Below, piece by piece: positions 16,135-25,729 of a stretch of 64,000 nucleotides of DNA. The stretch spans positions 186,001 to 250,000 of the forward strand of contig JADJKB010000012.1 of the NCBI GenBank assembly GCA_016706225.1, written 5' to 3'. Within the stretch, counting starts at the first letter, position 1, and each line of letters begins with the position of its first letter. This stretch comes from Myxococcales bacterium (GTDB lineage: Bacteria > Myxococcota_A > Polyangia > Polyangiales > Polyangiaceae). The notes below the pieces were generated by a model. That model was not told the origin of the DNA. It searched no databases and saw only the letters and a list, made by a program, of their open reading frames with translations. Both the position numbers and the translations under genes were made by a program.

Positions 16135-17094
16135 TTACTGGAAGGCGAGCACGACGTTGTTGTCCGCCGCTTGACCCAGCGTGTTGGGGCCACTGCCCGC
16201 GAGCAACTCGTAGGCCGGACCCGCGCCGCAGGTCACGGTCTTGTCACCCGGCGCCGCCTCTTGTTTCTGGCACGTCGGCGGCAACGCCCCCTCTTGGACC
16301 AGCCCCTTCACGGGCGACTTGGCTCGGAGCACGTAGCCCCCCGCCTTGGGGAAGGTCACAGCAATGCTTCCGGAGACCGTCGAGACTCTTCCGCCGCGTG
16401 AGCCCGCGTTCACCGCCGCCATGCGCAACGTGATGGCCGGGTTCGGCCCGTCATGGCTCTGGTCGATGTTGGTGAGGTTCACCTCGTCGCTGACGTCGAA
16501 CACACTGATCCCCGCGCCACACTGCACCGTGGTGCTGCGCACGGTCGGCGCGCCCTGGATCCAACACGCCCCGAGCGTCGACTGATTCGTCACGCTGAGT
16601 GCGGTGGCTCGGCCGACCGCGTCGACCTTGATGTCGAAGTTGTTGAGCGGCCCGCCGCCCTTGTTGACGACGGTGAGGGGGCCGTCGAAGGTGTCTGGCA
16701 CGCGCACGACGACGTTTGCGCCGAGACCGTTGCTGCCACCCTCACGTCCTACGGTAACGGCGGTGGCGGTGGCCGAGGTGCGGATGTTCTGGGCCAGTTG
16801 CTGGTCGGCGATGGCCTTTTCGTCGTGCCCCGCGTAGGCAAACGGGAAGAATTGCACCTCGAGCTTGCCGCTCATGCTGCGCTGCACGGCGACGTTGCCG
16901 TAGAGCACGTCGATGATGAGCGGCGAACCCGGCGCCCGGTCGAAGGCCTGGGGCGCACTCGGCGGTCCGTCGTACCGCACCAGGCTCTTGGCCGTGCAAC
17001 GGGTGCCGCTGGCGTCCTCGATACAAGTGATGGAGCAGGCTTGTGACGAAACGGCGGTCAGCAGCACGAAGAAAGACATTTCGAGCGTACGCAT
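16135..17094 (-). CDS. Secreted putative adhesin-like protein (DUF4097-type repeats)
   Basis: A 319-residue protein with a signal sequence ending SSQAC, so it could be a lipoprotein. The body is a long series of short strands (for example GPLTVVNKGGGPLNNFDIKV and VSTVSGSIAVTF) similar to the DUF4097 putative-adhesin fold, and it contains several Cys pairs. It has an excellent ribosome site (GAGGAGG) seven bases before the ATG at 17094. It is the first of a two-gene unit with the small membrane protein downstream. Confidence 0.7.
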   Translation of the reverse strand: MRTLEMSFFVLLTAVSSQACSITCIEDASGTRCTAKSLVRYDGPPSAPQAFDRAPGSPLIIDVLYGNVAVQRSMSGKLEVQFFPFAYAGHDEKAIADQQLAQNIRTSATATAVTVGREGGSNGLGANVVVRVPDTFDGPLTVVNKGGGPLNNFDIKVDAVGRATALSVTNQSTLGACWIQGAPTVRSTTVQCGAGISVFDVSDEVNLTNIDQSHDGPNPAITLRMAAVNAGSRGGRVSTVSGSIAVTFPKAGGYVLRAKSPVKGLVQEGALPPTCQKQEAAPGDKTVTCGAGPAYELLAGSGPNTLGQAADNNVVLAFQ

Positions 17095-17223
17095 GGGACT
17101 CCTCCTCGAATCGGCGGGCGGACTATGCCAGAGCTTCGACGGGCTGTCGTCCGACCGGATTCACCTCTCGGCCGGGGCGCGGAGCCGCCCAACCGCCGCC
17201 CTGACGCCGGCAGCGGCGCTGCC

Positions 17224-17928
17224 TCAATCCCGCGACGAGATGAAGATGCGCAGCACGTACCAGAGCATCATCGCGACGGACGCGAACAGCTCCAGGGCCG
17301 CCGCCACGTAGCGATCTTCCGGGAAGTGACGGATGACGTTGGAGGTGTCGTAGAGGATCGCGGCGCCCGCAAACCCGACCATCAGCACGCTGAAGAACGT
17401 GCCCAGCTGAAAGCTGAACACGACGCCGGCGACGATTGCCACGAGGGCAATGATGCCGCCCCAGAACAACAGGCCGCGCAGGAACGAGAAGTCCTTGCGA
17501 GTCACGAAGGCGATGGCCGTGAGACCCGCGAAACCGAGCATGGTGACGAGTGATGCGCTCTGAATGGCGCCGGGGGCGACCTTGTCCGCGATGGCCAGGA
17601 GCGGCACGAAGATGATGGCTTGAGCCACGACCATCCCCAGCAGCGCCGCATATTGAGCCGGCTTGCTCAGCGAACGATGCGCGACGTGGCTTGCCCCCCA
17701 GCTGACCACCACGAAGCCGCCCAGCACGAGCAGCCAGCTGCGCCCGAGCAGCGCCGCCGCAATGGGGTAAGCGAGCCCCGACATGAACAGGCCGACCTCG
17801 ATCGCCGCGAACAAGATGATGGCGCCGAACAGGTGGTTGTAGGTGCGGACGATGAATTTCGCGCGAGCGTCGACCGGGTTCAGTCCGGCACGACCCTGAG
17901 CGACTGCGGAGGAATACGTCTGACTCAT
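17224..17928 (-). CDS. BAX inhibitor-1 / YbhL-YccA family membrane protein
   Basis: A 234-residue protein with seven hydrophobic helices and the BI-1 family features: an N-terminal RTYNHLFGAIILFAAIEVGLF helix and a C-terminal LYDTSNVIRHF, the conserved region that carries the pore-lining acidic residue. Bacterial members are inner-membrane proteins linked to Ca2+ leak or to membrane protein quality control (YccA with FtsH). Length matches the family (about 230). It is divergent from the protein kinase gene, with a 277-bp intergenic region that shows no other supported feature. Confidence 0.9.
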   Translation of the reverse strand: MSQTYSSAVAQGRAGLNPVDARAKFIVRTYNHLFGAIILFAAIEVGLFMSGLAYPIAAALLGRSWLLVLGGFVVVSWGASHVAHRSLSKPAQYAALLGMVVAQAIIFVPLLAIADKVAPGAIQSASLVTMLGFAGLTAIAFVTRKDFSFLRGLLFWGGIIALVAIVAGVVFSFQLGTFFSVLMVGFAGAAILYDTSNVIRHFPEDRYVAAALELFASVAMMLWYVLRIFISSRD

Positions 17929-18205
17929 GGTGCTTGGCGCGGAACATAAGACGCCCCGCTCGACTCGGCCAGTCGCGCCGGAAAAATTGGGTCAGGGCGC
18001 GGGATTGGGCTTCTTGACGCCCTTTCCTCGCAGCCGAAAATCACCGCCGCGGCTCCTCAGCGTCCAGGTGTCGATGCGGTGCGTCGTGCCGCAGGCCGCA
18101 GACGGACGTAACGCCACAGTCGACCTCTCAGCCTGCCACGACAGCCTGGCTCTGTCAGCGCTCTGCCTTTACAGGGTCGTGTTCGCCTGCGAGCCTCGAG
18201 TTGTC

Positions 18206-19873
18206 ATGTTCGTGTGTCCCAGCTGCGGCCTTCCGGCTCGAGCGCCGGGCTTCTGCACCGAAGACGGGGCGAGCCTCGCCGCGTCAGACGGGGACCCCAT
18301 GCTCGGACAGCTCGTCGGCAGCTATCGCGTCGCACGCCTGATCGGGCGCGGCGGCATGGGCGAAGTTTACCTGGGCGTGCAGCCGTCCATCGGCAGTCGC
18401 GTCGCCATCAAGGTGCTGTCTCCGACCGGCAGCTCGAGCAGCGGCCTGGTCGACCGCTTTTTCTCGGAAGCCAAGGCCGTGAACCTGATCCGGCACGAGA
18501 ACATCGTCAACGTGCTCGATCTCGCGGTACTCCCGAACGGCCGCCCCTACATCGTGATGGAGTATCTGGAGGGAGCGCCGCTCGCCGCCCATTTCGAGTC
18601 CACGCGGCCCTTCCCTCTAGGGTTTCTGGTGCGGCTCGCGCTCGAGGTGCTGTCTGCGCTCGAGGCCGCCCACGGTCACGGCATCACCCACCGCGATCTC
18701 AAGCCGGACAACATCTTCATCACCGCGCTGGGTCGGGTGAAGGTCCTCGATTTCGGCATCGCGAAGCTGAAGCCCGAGCTCGGTGGACAGAGCGACGCGA
18801 CGCGCACCGGCGCGCTGCTCGGCACGCCGCAGTACATGTCGCCCGAACAGGCCCGTGGGCAAGGCGTGGACGCACGCTCGGATCTATACTCCCTGGGAGT
18901 GATCTTGTTCGAGGGCGCCACCGGTCGGCGGCCCTTCGAAGCGGAGTCGCTGTTCGAGCTCTTGCGTCAGCACATCGAATCCGCGCCGCCGCGCCCGCTG
19001 ATGTTGCGACCGGATCTTCCCCCGGCGCTCGAGATGCTGATCTTGCAAGCGATGGAGAAGGACCGCGAACGCCGCTGCCACTCGGCGACGGAAATGGCGC
19101 ACGCGCTCGCCGCCGTCCTGTCACTGCTGCCGGACGCGGGGGTCAGCGCTCCACCGCCCCCGCGGATTGGTCTGCCGACCCCGATGCGGCTATTGCCAAC
19201 CCAACCTGCTGGGACCGTGTCGGGCACCGCCAGTGTGTCCGGAATGGCTCACGGCTTCGTGCAGGCGCCACCTGCTCCTCGCTCCTCACCGGTGGGGTTC
19301 ATCATCGGCATGATCGGCGCGCTGATCGCGCTCCTGGCGGTCATCGGAGCCGGGGTCTTTTTCCTGGTGATGGGGCGAGACACGGTCAACGTGACGTTCG
19401 AGCAGCCGAGCGGCGGCACGAAGTCGGGCCCAAAGGCCCCGGCAGACCCGAACCGGTTCGACCTGCCATCCCACCTCGAGAGCGCTCGCCAGGCGGCCCG
19501 CAAACACCTGCCCGACGCCGAGTTGGCGACGCTCACTGTCGTCGGTCTCCTGCCCAGCGGTGAATTCGAGCTCAAGTCGCCGCAGCAGTCGGTCGCGTAC
19601 ATCTTCCGGTCACCGGCAGCGTCGAAGACCGGCAAGAGGTGCCTGGTGTCCGTCAGCGCGTCGATGTACGGCACGTTCGCCGCGCCAATCGACGACGCCT
19701 CCTACGATTGCAAGCAGTCGGTCACCAGCGCTCCCCGCTGTTCGCTGAAGGCGGTGCTCGCAAAGGCGCCAGCAGGCGCAAAGAACGTCACGTTCCGGAG
19801 TGAGGCGTCCGCCTGGAGCTGGGTCGTGATGGGAGCCGCGGGCTCCATCACCGTGGTTCCAGACAACTGCTAG
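18206..19873 (+). CDS. Transmembrane Ser/Thr protein kinase with N-terminal zinc ribbon
   Basis: A 555-residue Hanks-type kinase. The N-terminus has a small zinc ribbon (CPSCGLPARAPGFC, residues 4-17). The catalytic domain shows the glycine loop GRGGMGEVYLG (47-57), lysine AIKVL (K69), HRDLKPDN (162-169, catalytic D164), DFGIAKL (182-188) and GTPQYMSPEQA (206-216). One membrane helix follows (about 363-388) and then a C-terminal extracytoplasmic domain of about 165 residues with paired Cys. Myxobacteria carry very many such kinases. The ATG at 18206 was chosen because upstream in-frame sequence lacks coding character. No cognate phosphatase is adjacent; the FHA protein at 32.6 kb is a possible reader of phosphothreonine. 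Confidence 0.93.
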   Translation: MFVCPSCGLPARAPGFCTEDGASLAASDGDPMLGQLVGSYRVARLIGRGGMGEVYLGVQPSIGSRVAIKVLSPTGSSSSGLVDRFFSEAKAVNLIRHENIVNVLDLAVLPNGRPYIVMEYLEGAPLAAHFESTRPFPLGFLVRLALEVLSALEAAHGHGITHRDLKPDNIFITALGRVKVLDFGIAKLKPELGGQSDATRTGALLGTPQYMSPEQARGQGVDARSDLYSLGVILFEGATGRRPFEAESLFELLRQHIESAPPRPLMLRPDLPPALEMLILQAMEKDRERRCHSATEMAHALAAVLSLLPDAGVSAPPPPRIGLPTPMRLLPTQPAGTVSGTASVSGMAHGFVQAPPAPRSSPVGFIIGMIGALIALLAVIGAGVFFLVMGRDTVNVTFEQPSGGTKSGPKAPADPNRFDLPSHLESARQAARKHLPDAELATLTVVGLLPSGEFELKSPQQSVAYIFRSPAASKTGKRCLVSVSASMYGTFAAPIDDASYDCKQSVTSAPRCSLKAVLAKAPAGAKNVTFRSEASAWSWVVMGAAGSITVVPDNC

Positions 19874-19929
19874 GCCGATGCTTCGGCGGTCGGAGGGTAT
19901 GGCATCCCGCCTACCAAACACGCTGCGAC

Positions 19930-21231
19930 TCAGCCAGTGCTCCGAGAATTCGCCAACGCCTCGCGGCGAGCTGCGTGTCGCTGTCGCGCGGTGCGCATCG
20001 CCAGCGCGCCGACGGCGACACCGATACCCAGAGCGATGGGCGCGAACAGCGCAGGCAGCGGCGCGTTCTTGTGTTGAGCCAGGTTGTAGAGCGCAAACAT
20101 CGCGAAGCCGGAGCCGAGCAGAAGCTGGAACCGGGCCACGGTCGGCGAGACCATCACACACGCGGCCCCAACCGACACCGGCTCGCTCGCCACCAGCTCT
20201 GGGACCAACCACGAGCGCAACAGGCTCAAGCGCGCGGTCCGATGCCGCATGGCAAGGAAGCCGTTCGACGCCATGTCGAGCCCGAGCGCTACCGCCAATC
20301 CCGAAAAACCCAGCGCGAGACCCAAGACCGCCATGGCAAAGGTCGGCGCGGCAGCATTGGCGGCGAACACCCAGGTGTCGCGCTGCTCCAGGTTGCGCTC
20401 GGTCTCCGCGTCGAGCCGGGGTGCGTCGGGCAGAAACACCGGCAGCGCTTGCGGGGGCAGGTCGGCGAACCCGATCGATTTTGCGCGCTCCAACATTTCT
20501 TCCACGCCGACGCGGGCGACCTTGCGTCGACGAGCGACGGTCGGCCCGATGACGAGCAACCCGAACGCATGAGAGGCTGGCAAGATCAGGACCGCCACGA
20601 CCCCGCTGAGGACCGGCCAGACGAGGCCGAGTCCGCGCTCGTGCGTGCTGATCGACGCGAGCACACACAGCATCGCGATGGCCACCCCCACACGAAACGC
20701 CCGTTTTGCCACGCGCTCCCTGATCTCCAGCGACGCATCCGCGATCTCGCGGTACCGGAGCCGCAGCGCGAAATAGGTCTGCATGTCGGCTGGGACCGGC
20801 GCTGCCTCACCCGCAAGCTCCTCGGCGACGTGCGCGCGGTGCTCGGCAAAGAGCTCGCCGAGCTGGCTCTTGTCGCACTGGTGCAAATGATAGCCCGCGG
20901 ACGCCGGAGTGGCGACGCCGTGCGCGACGAGCACACCGAACAAACCTGGGAACATCTGGCTGGTGCTGACGATGCGGCCGTCGTCGAACAGGGTCTTCAT
21001 TTCGGTGAGCTCCTGACCGCGACTGCAGGCGACACCGGCGAGCACGTGCCCGGTTTCGCAGCGCCACACCTCACTGATGATCATTCCACCAGCGTGCTCC
21101 GCCGCCGCGTACCCGAGCTTGGTGAACCCAAGCGCTTCGAGGTCGGCACGGGTTCGGTCACTCACTCCAGAGCGTGCCGCCGCCGTGGGGTCGCGAGAGA
21201 CATCACTGTAGTGAAAGACCGCCGCTGCCAT
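19930..21231 (-). CDS. Polytopic membrane protein of unknown function
   Basis: A 433-residue protein. The first 170 residues are soluble and include CETGHVLAGVACSRG. Residues 175-225 hold two hydrophobic helices, a charged linker with a possible coiled coil follows, then four more helices in the last 150 residues (ending GIGVAVGALAMRTARQRH). No family recognised. Its start is 4 bp downstream of the stop of the cytochrome-like lipoprotein, so the two are likely an operon. The coding call rests on codon use and a good membrane-protein pattern. Confidence 0.65.
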   Translation of the reverse strand: MAAAVFHYSDVSRDPTAAARSGVSDRTRADLEALGFTKLGYAAAEHAGGMIISEVWRCETGHVLAGVACSRGQELTEMKTLFDDGRIVSTSQMFPGLFGVLVAHGVATPASAGYHLHQCDKSQLGELFAEHRAHVAEELAGEAAPVPADMQTYFALRLRYREIADASLEIRERVAKRAFRVGVAIAMLCVLASISTHERGLGLVWPVLSGVVAVLILPASHAFGLLVIGPTVARRRKVARVGVEEMLERAKSIGFADLPPQALPVFLPDAPRLDAETERNLEQRDTWVFAANAAAPTFAMAVLGLALGFSGLAVALGLDMASNGFLAMRHRTARLSLLRSWLVPELVASEPVSVGAACVMVSPTVARFQLLLGSGFAMFALYNLAQHKNAPLPALFAPIALGIGVAVGALAMRTARQRHAARREALANSRSTG

Positions 21232-21235
21232 CTGC

Positions 21236-22882
21236 TCACTTCACGACCGGAACGCATTTGCCGTTGACGCAGTCTTCAGCAACCTGGCACTCGGACTTCT
21301 CCGTGCATGGCTGCCGCTCGACGGTGGTCACCCACTGCGCAATGTGATTGCCGCCGGCGATGTCCTGGAAAGGCAACCAGAACGCCGGCAAGCTCGGATC
21401 CTTGCCCTGCTCACCCAGCTTCGGATCGAAGGCTGCCATCCAGAGCTGCACCTTGGACCCCTGCGGCAACCGCAGGCCGTAGGCGCGCGCGCTCGACAGC
21501 GTGAGCCACATGATCGTTCCGTTGTAGTAGGTGCCCACGTCGGGGGCCCACTTGGCCCACGAGCAACTCCCGCCCTGGTTGGCGGCATCGAGGCGAACCG
21601 CCTTGCCGCCTGCGGTCGGGACCGCCCACAACTCTCCGTCCCCGGAGGGCGGCCCGGCGGAGTAGGAATCCATGTTGGAGGGCGAACGGTTGAACGCCAC
21701 CCACTTCTGCGACGGCGCAAACGACGGGTAGTAGTTGTTCTGACCCGTGTACGGCACGAGTGTGGTGGGGAGGCTCCACGAACCGCCCGAGAGCTTGATG
21801 GTCTCGAGGGAAGCGTCGGACACACCCGGATTGCCGAAACCAAACGGAGGAGGCGCTGCTGCCTTCGAGTAGACGACGAGCTCACCGTTCGGCGACCAAT
21901 CCGGCATCGTGCCGAGGGGGATCAAGCTCGGGTTCAAGATCGCGCCGCTGTTCACGTCCTGGAGGCCGGTCTTCACACCATCGGAGTAGAGCAGCCGATC
22001 GCCATTGGGCGAGAAGGCGAAGAAGTTGGCGGCACCTCCCACGACGCCGCCGTCGGCGGTGAGCGGAGTGCGGGTCGCCACGTCGTAGACCTTGAACGGC
22101 GCGGGCGCCGGGATGTCGTTGCCGATGGCCATGCGTTTACCATCGCGGGAGAGGGCATGGCATCCGACGCAGGTCAGCGCGCCCGCCATGGGCGGCGTCA
22201 TGAACTGCTCCGCCGTCGCGTTGGGCAACCCGAAGTCGTAGCGCTGGATCACGCCGCTGGTGTTCCAGTAGTAGAGCCCGCCGATGATGTTCTCCTTCGA
22301 AAACGCGAGCAGCCGCGGGTCACTGGTTCCAACACCGTACGGCGCGCTGCCGTTCACGCCGCGAACTCGATAACTGATGGGCGGCGCGCCGCGATTCGGC
22401 TCCACGAGCTGCGACCAGAAATCTTTGTCTGTCTGGTACACACAGCCGCCTCCGACCGGAGTGCAGCCGGTGTAGATCACGAGGGCGATGGCGGGGGACT
22501 CGAAGCGGATCTCGAACAGGGTCTGCCCGGCGCCCGGTTTCCAGTGCACCTCCAGCGACTGCATGTTGGGCGGTGTCACGATGTTGTTCGCGGGATAGAC
22601 GACCTCCGGTTTTGCGAACGGATCATCTGGCCCGTTGAACTTGTCCTTCGAGGTCGGATCCGCGCCAGGCCCGACCACCACGACCGTCTTGGTCGGTGCA
22701 GGTCCGTCGCTGCCCGCGTCGTTCGTTGCGCCGGCGGTACCAGCCGACGCATCACTGCCTGCAGCGCCGCCCGCGCCACCCGCTCCGCCGCTACTCGAGC
22801 TGGCGTCGTCCGTCGCGGAACAGGCGCCGGCGAGGCCGATCGCCAGCGCGAAGATCAAAACCCCATCGAGTCGCCTGAGCAT
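21236..22882 (-). CDS. Lipoprotein with beta-propeller-like repeats and one CxxCH heme motif
   Basis: A 548-residue lipoprotein with lipobox LAGACSAT (Cys about residue 21) and a Ser/Gly/Ala linker. The middle contains TolB/PD40-like propeller phrases (FAFSPNGDRLLYSDG, MPDWSPNGELVVYSK). A single CVGCH motif near residue 240 (LTCVGCHALSRDGKRMAIG) could bind one c-type heme, as in families where a heme site sits inside a propeller. The C-terminus is Cys-rich (CTEKSECQVAEDCVNGKC), typical of exported myxobacterial proteins. Probably secreted and envelope-bound. Substrate unknown. Confidence 0.75.
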   Translation of the reverse strand: MLRRLDGVLIFALAIGLAGACSATDDASSSSGGAGGAGGAAGSDASAGTAGATNDAGSDGPAPTKTVVVVGPGADPTSKDKFNGPDDPFAKPEVVYPANNIVTPPNMQSLEVHWKPGAGQTLFEIRFESPAIALVIYTGCTPVGGGCVYQTDKDFWSQLVEPNRGAPPISYRVRGVNGSAPYGVGTSDPRLLAFSKENIIGGLYYWNTSGVIQRYDFGLPNATAEQFMTPPMAGALTCVGCHALSRDGKRMAIGNDIPAPAPFKVYDVATRTPLTADGGVVGGAANFFAFSPNGDRLLYSDGVKTGLQDVNSGAILNPSLIPLGTMPDWSPNGELVVYSKAAAPPPFGFGNPGVSDASLETIKLSGGSWSLPTTLVPYTGQNNYYPSFAPSQKWVAFNRSPSNMDSYSAGPPSGDGELWAVPTAGGKAVRLDAANQGGSCSWAKWAPDVGTYYNGTIMWLTLSSARAYGLRLPQGSKVQLWMAAFDPKLGEQGKDPSLPAFWLPFQDIAGGNHIAQWVTTVERQPCTEKSECQVAEDCVNGKCVPVVK

Positions 22883-22924
22883 GTTCGCCTCCCGGGTGCG
22901 AGCGAAGGCTAGCGCGTCAGCGCC

Positions 22925-23638
22925 TCAGATGTACTGCCCGGCGTCCACGCGGATCACCTCGCCGGTGATGCAACGCGCTGCGTCGGAGAGCAAAAACGCC
23001 ACGCTGTTCGCCACGTCGCGCGGATCCGCGAGGCTCGGCAGCACCGCCTCCGCCTGGGCCTTGTCGCGAAATTCTTGGGGCAAGGCCAGGGTCATTTCGG
23101 TCAGCACCATGCCGGGGGCGACCGCGTTCACGGTGATGCCCTTCGGACCGAGCTCACGTGCGGCGGCCTTGGTCAGGCCGATCAGACCCGCCTTGGCGGC
23201 GGAGTAGTTCGCCTGACCGAACTTGCCGCGCAGTCCGTTGATGCTCGTGACGTTGACGATGCGACCATGCCCCGCCGTTCGCATGCGCGGTGACAGCGCC
23301 CGGATGGTGTTGAACGCACCCGTGAGGTTCACGTCGATCACTGACTGCCACTCATCGTCCGTCATCTTGCCGAGGGACTTGTCGCGGGTGATCCCGGCGT
23401 TGTTCACCAGCAAGGTGGTGTCGTCGCTCAAGGTCTCGACCGCCGCTGCTACCGAGGCGGCGTCCGCGACGTTCACTTTCCAGAAGACGGTCCCGCCGAT
23501 CGCGTCGCCGGGTTCGAGATCGAAGATGACCACGCGCGCGCCGTGTTCGATCAGCACCTCGACGATGGTACGCCCGATACCGCGCGCACCGCCCGTGACG
23601 ACCGCCGACCTGCCCGCGAGGGACCAGACTTCGCTCAT
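22925..23638 (-). CDS. Short-chain dehydrogenase/reductase, FabG-like
   Basis: A 237-residue classical SDR. It has the cofactor motif VVTGGARGIGRTI (about 14-26), LLVNNAGITRDKSL, the catalytic serine region IVNVTSINGLRGKFGQANYSAAK with Tyr and Lys in YSAAK, and the C-terminal CITGEVIRVDAGQYI ending of 3-oxoacyl-ACP reductases. It therefore most likely reduces a 3-oxoacyl thioester or similar keto substrate with NAD(P)H. The ATG at 23638 gives the normal family length; the frame continues upstream without coding character. It sits downstream of the GFA gene in divergent orientation. Confidence 0.88.
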   Translation of the reverse strand: MSEVWSLAGRSAVVTGGARGIGRTIVEVLIEHGARVVIFDLEPGDAIGGTVFWKVNVADAASVAAAVETLSDDTTLLVNNAGITRDKSLGKMTDDEWQSVIDVNLTGAFNTIRALSPRMRTAGHGRIVNVTSINGLRGKFGQANYSAAKAGLIGLTKAAARELGPKGITVNAVAPGMVLTEMTLALPQEFRDKAQAEAVLPSLADPRDVANSVAFLLSDAARCITGEVIRVDAGQYI

Positions 23639-23745
23639 GCCTCTGTCTGCCGCGGCCGCGCGCCTGCGTCCAGCCACCCTTTGCCCATGCGACGGAGCTT
23701 GGCTACCTTGGGCGTCGGCCAGAGGTTTCTGACTGGAGCGAAAGA

Positions 23746-24162
23746 ATGACCAGCGAATCACGCGAATTGAGCGGCAGCTGCCTGTGCGGCCAGGTCCGAT
23801 ATACCGCAGTGGGGCAGCCGACCCGTTTTTACCACTGCCACTGCTCCCGCTGTCGCAAGGCGACCGGGACTGGCCATGCCTCCAACCTGTTCGTACACGG
23901 CAGCCTGCGCTGGGACGACGGCGAAGCACTCGTGAAGTCGTACAAGCTGCCCGACGCGGAGCGTTTCGCCAACAGCTTCTGCAGTCACTGCGGAGCGCGT
24001 GTACCCCGGGCCAGCGAACAGCTCTCGATGGTGTTCATTCCGGCGGGCTCGCTCGACCAGGAGCCCGAGTTCGCGCCGCAAGCTCGCATCTTCACCGGTT
24101 CGCGCGCGGTCTGGTCTTGTGACTCGAACGCGTTGCCAGAGTTCGAGGCCTATCCCAGCTGA
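23746..24162 (+). CDS. GFA / CENP-V family zinc-binding protein
   Basis: A 138-residue single-domain protein of the glutathione-dependent formaldehyde-activating (GFA)/CENP-V family. The zinc ligands are visible as SCLCG (C12, C14), CHCSRC (C31, C33, C36) and FCSHCG (C79, C82). These proteins bind zinc in a Mss4-like fold; most bacterial members have no proven reaction. A ribosome site (GGAGCGAAAG) precedes the ATG. It is divergent from the SDR gene. Confidence 0.9.
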   Translation: MTSESRELSGSCLCGQVRYTAVGQPTRFYHCHCSRCRKATGTGHASNLFVHGSLRWDDGEALVKSYKLPDAERFANSFCSHCGARVPRASEQLSMVFIPAGSLDQEPEFAPQARIFTGSRAVWSCDSNALPEFEAYPS

Positions 24163-24219
24163 GGCAGGCAGCGCACAGCGTCGTTCGCGCCCGGGAGACG
24201 CCCCGAAGGGCAGTTGGCG

Positions 24220-24561
24220 TCAGCGCGGCAGTCGGCGCACGTAGTCCGGTTCGCTTCGCTCCCAGCGTCCCCTCTTCCAAACGTGCCGCACTCCATCCCA
24301 GTGCCAGTAACCCCGAACCCACACCCAGTCGGCGCCGGGCGACTTGCCCGGGGGTGCGTAGGGCGGAGTCTTGGGGGTGCCCGCCGTTACTTGACCCGCG
24401 CTGGCTTCTTCGGGCGGTGGCGGCGGCGCGTGTGAAGCTTCGGTCAGCGTCGCGCGGCGCTCCACGCCGGTCACGCACCCGCTCGTCATGAGCGCGGCGG
24501 CCGCGAGCACGAACTGAATCTTCGCCGCGCGAAGCAGACCCATGGCCCAACCGTAGTGCAT
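24220..24561 (-). CDS. Small lipoprotein with Trp/Tyr-rich C-terminal repeat
   Basis: A 113-residue protein with a lipoprotein signal (LAAAALMTSGCVTG, Cys about residue 29), a Pro/Ala linker (PPPPPEEASAG) and a compact C-terminal segment WVWVRGYWHWDGVRHVW. This resembles the YXWXW repeat found in small envelope proteins. A GGGAG ribosome site favours the ATG at 24561 over one 18 bp downstream. It is divergent from the UDPGP gene, whose ATG is 37 bp away. Confidence 0.7.
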   Translation of the reverse strand: MHYGWAMGLLRAAKIQFVLAAAALMTSGCVTGVERRATLTEASHAPPPPPEEASAGQVTAGTPKTPPYAPPGKSPGADWVWVRGYWHWDGVRHVWKRGRWERSEPDYVRRLPR

Positions 24562-24598
24562 CCTCTCGCACTCCCGAAGTCTGTTACGCTGCCCGCCG

Positions 24599-25729
24599 AT
24601 GAGCGCCCTTTCGGACCAGCTGGATCAGCTCCCCACCGAGGTTCAGGAGCTGCTTCATCGCCACGCCTTCGACCGCGAGCGTTTCCTGCGCCTGGCCGCT
24701 GGCGTCGCAGCGGGGGCCGCAGACGGCAACCGGGTGACGGGTACGGTCGCGGCGCCCGCTCCGGGTGACGTCAGCGATTTGCCTGCCGTCGGAACGCCGG
24801 AGCACATGCGCTGCGAGGCACTGGGTCTCGCGGCCTTGTCCCGCGGGGAGTGTGCGCTCGTGGTGCTGGCCGGCGGCATGGCAACCCGCATGGGCGGGGT
24901 GGTCAAAGCGCTGGTCGACGCCATCCCTGGCTCTTCGTTCCTCGACCTGCGCTTGGGCGAGATCGCGAACCTCGCACGCATGTCGGGCTGTACGCCACCG
25001 TTCTGGTTGATGACCAGCGACAGCACCGACGAACCGATCCGCGAGGCACTGGGTGCTCGCCTCGACGGTGAGAAGATCGCCACTTTCACCCAGCACCTGT
25101 CACCGCGGCTCCACCCGGACGGCAGTTTGTTCCTGGACGACGAGGGACAACCGAGCTTGCACGCCCCGGGGCACGGTGATTTGCCCGACGCGCTGCGGGC
25201 GAGTGGCCTGCTTGCGCGCTTCGTGCAACGCGGCGGCAAGGTCGTGACGATGGCCAACATCGACAACCTCGGCGGAACGCTCGCCCCTGCCCTGGTCGGC
25301 TGGCACCTGGCCCACGGCAAACCCGTGAGCTGCGAGGTCGTCGACAAACTGCCCAGCGATCGCGGCGGGATCCCCGTGCGCTGGAACGGCCGACCGGTGG
25401 TGCTGGAAGAGTTCCGACTGCCCGAGAGCTTCGACCCCACACAGGTTCCGGTGTTCAACACCAACACATTTCACTTCGATGCGCGGGCCCTGCTCGAGCT
25501 GCAAATGGAGTGGACCTTCTTCGTCGCCAAGAAGAAGGTCGGAGATGCCCCGGTGGTGCAGTTCGAGCGCCTGATCGGCGAAATCACGAGCCACCTCGAC
25601 ACCCGCTTCGTGCGACTCCCGCGCGACGGCGCACAATCACGCTTCTTGCCCGTCAAGGATAACGACGAGCTCGCTCAGCGACGTACCGCCATCGAGCTCG
25701 TCGCCCGCGCTCGAGGAATGCTCCCATGA
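24599..25729 (+). CDS. UDP-sugar pyrophosphorylase (UDPGP type 1 family)
   Basis: A 376-residue nucleotidyltransferase of the UDPGP family (UTP-glucose-1-phosphate or N-acetylhexosamine-1-phosphate uridylyltransferases). The signature LAGGMATRMGG (about residues 99-109) corresponds to the nucleotide-binding LxGGxxTRLG loop. TMANIDNLGGTL carries the sugar/metal-binding Asp, and VFNTNTFHFD is a typical family motif. The enzyme makes UDP-sugars for envelope polysaccharide. Its stop overlaps the ATG of sppA by 4 bp (ATGA). Confidence 0.83.
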   Translation: MSALSDQLDQLPTEVQELLHRHAFDRERFLRLAAGVAAGAADGNRVTGTVAAPAPGDVSDLPAVGTPEHMRCEALGLAALSRGECALVVLAGGMATRMGGVVKALVDAIPGSSFLDLRLGEIANLARMSGCTPPFWLMTSDSTDEPIREALGARLDGEKIATFTQHLSPRLHPDGSLFLDDEGQPSLHAPGHGDLPDALRASGLLARFVQRGGKVVTMANIDNLGGTLAPALVGWHLAHGKPVSCEVVDKLPSDRGGIPVRWNGRPVVLEEFRLPESFDPTQVPVFNTNTFHFDARALLELQMEWTFFVAKKKVGDAPVVQFERLIGEITSHLDTRFVRLPRDGAQSRFLPVKDNDELAQRRTAIELVARARGMLP

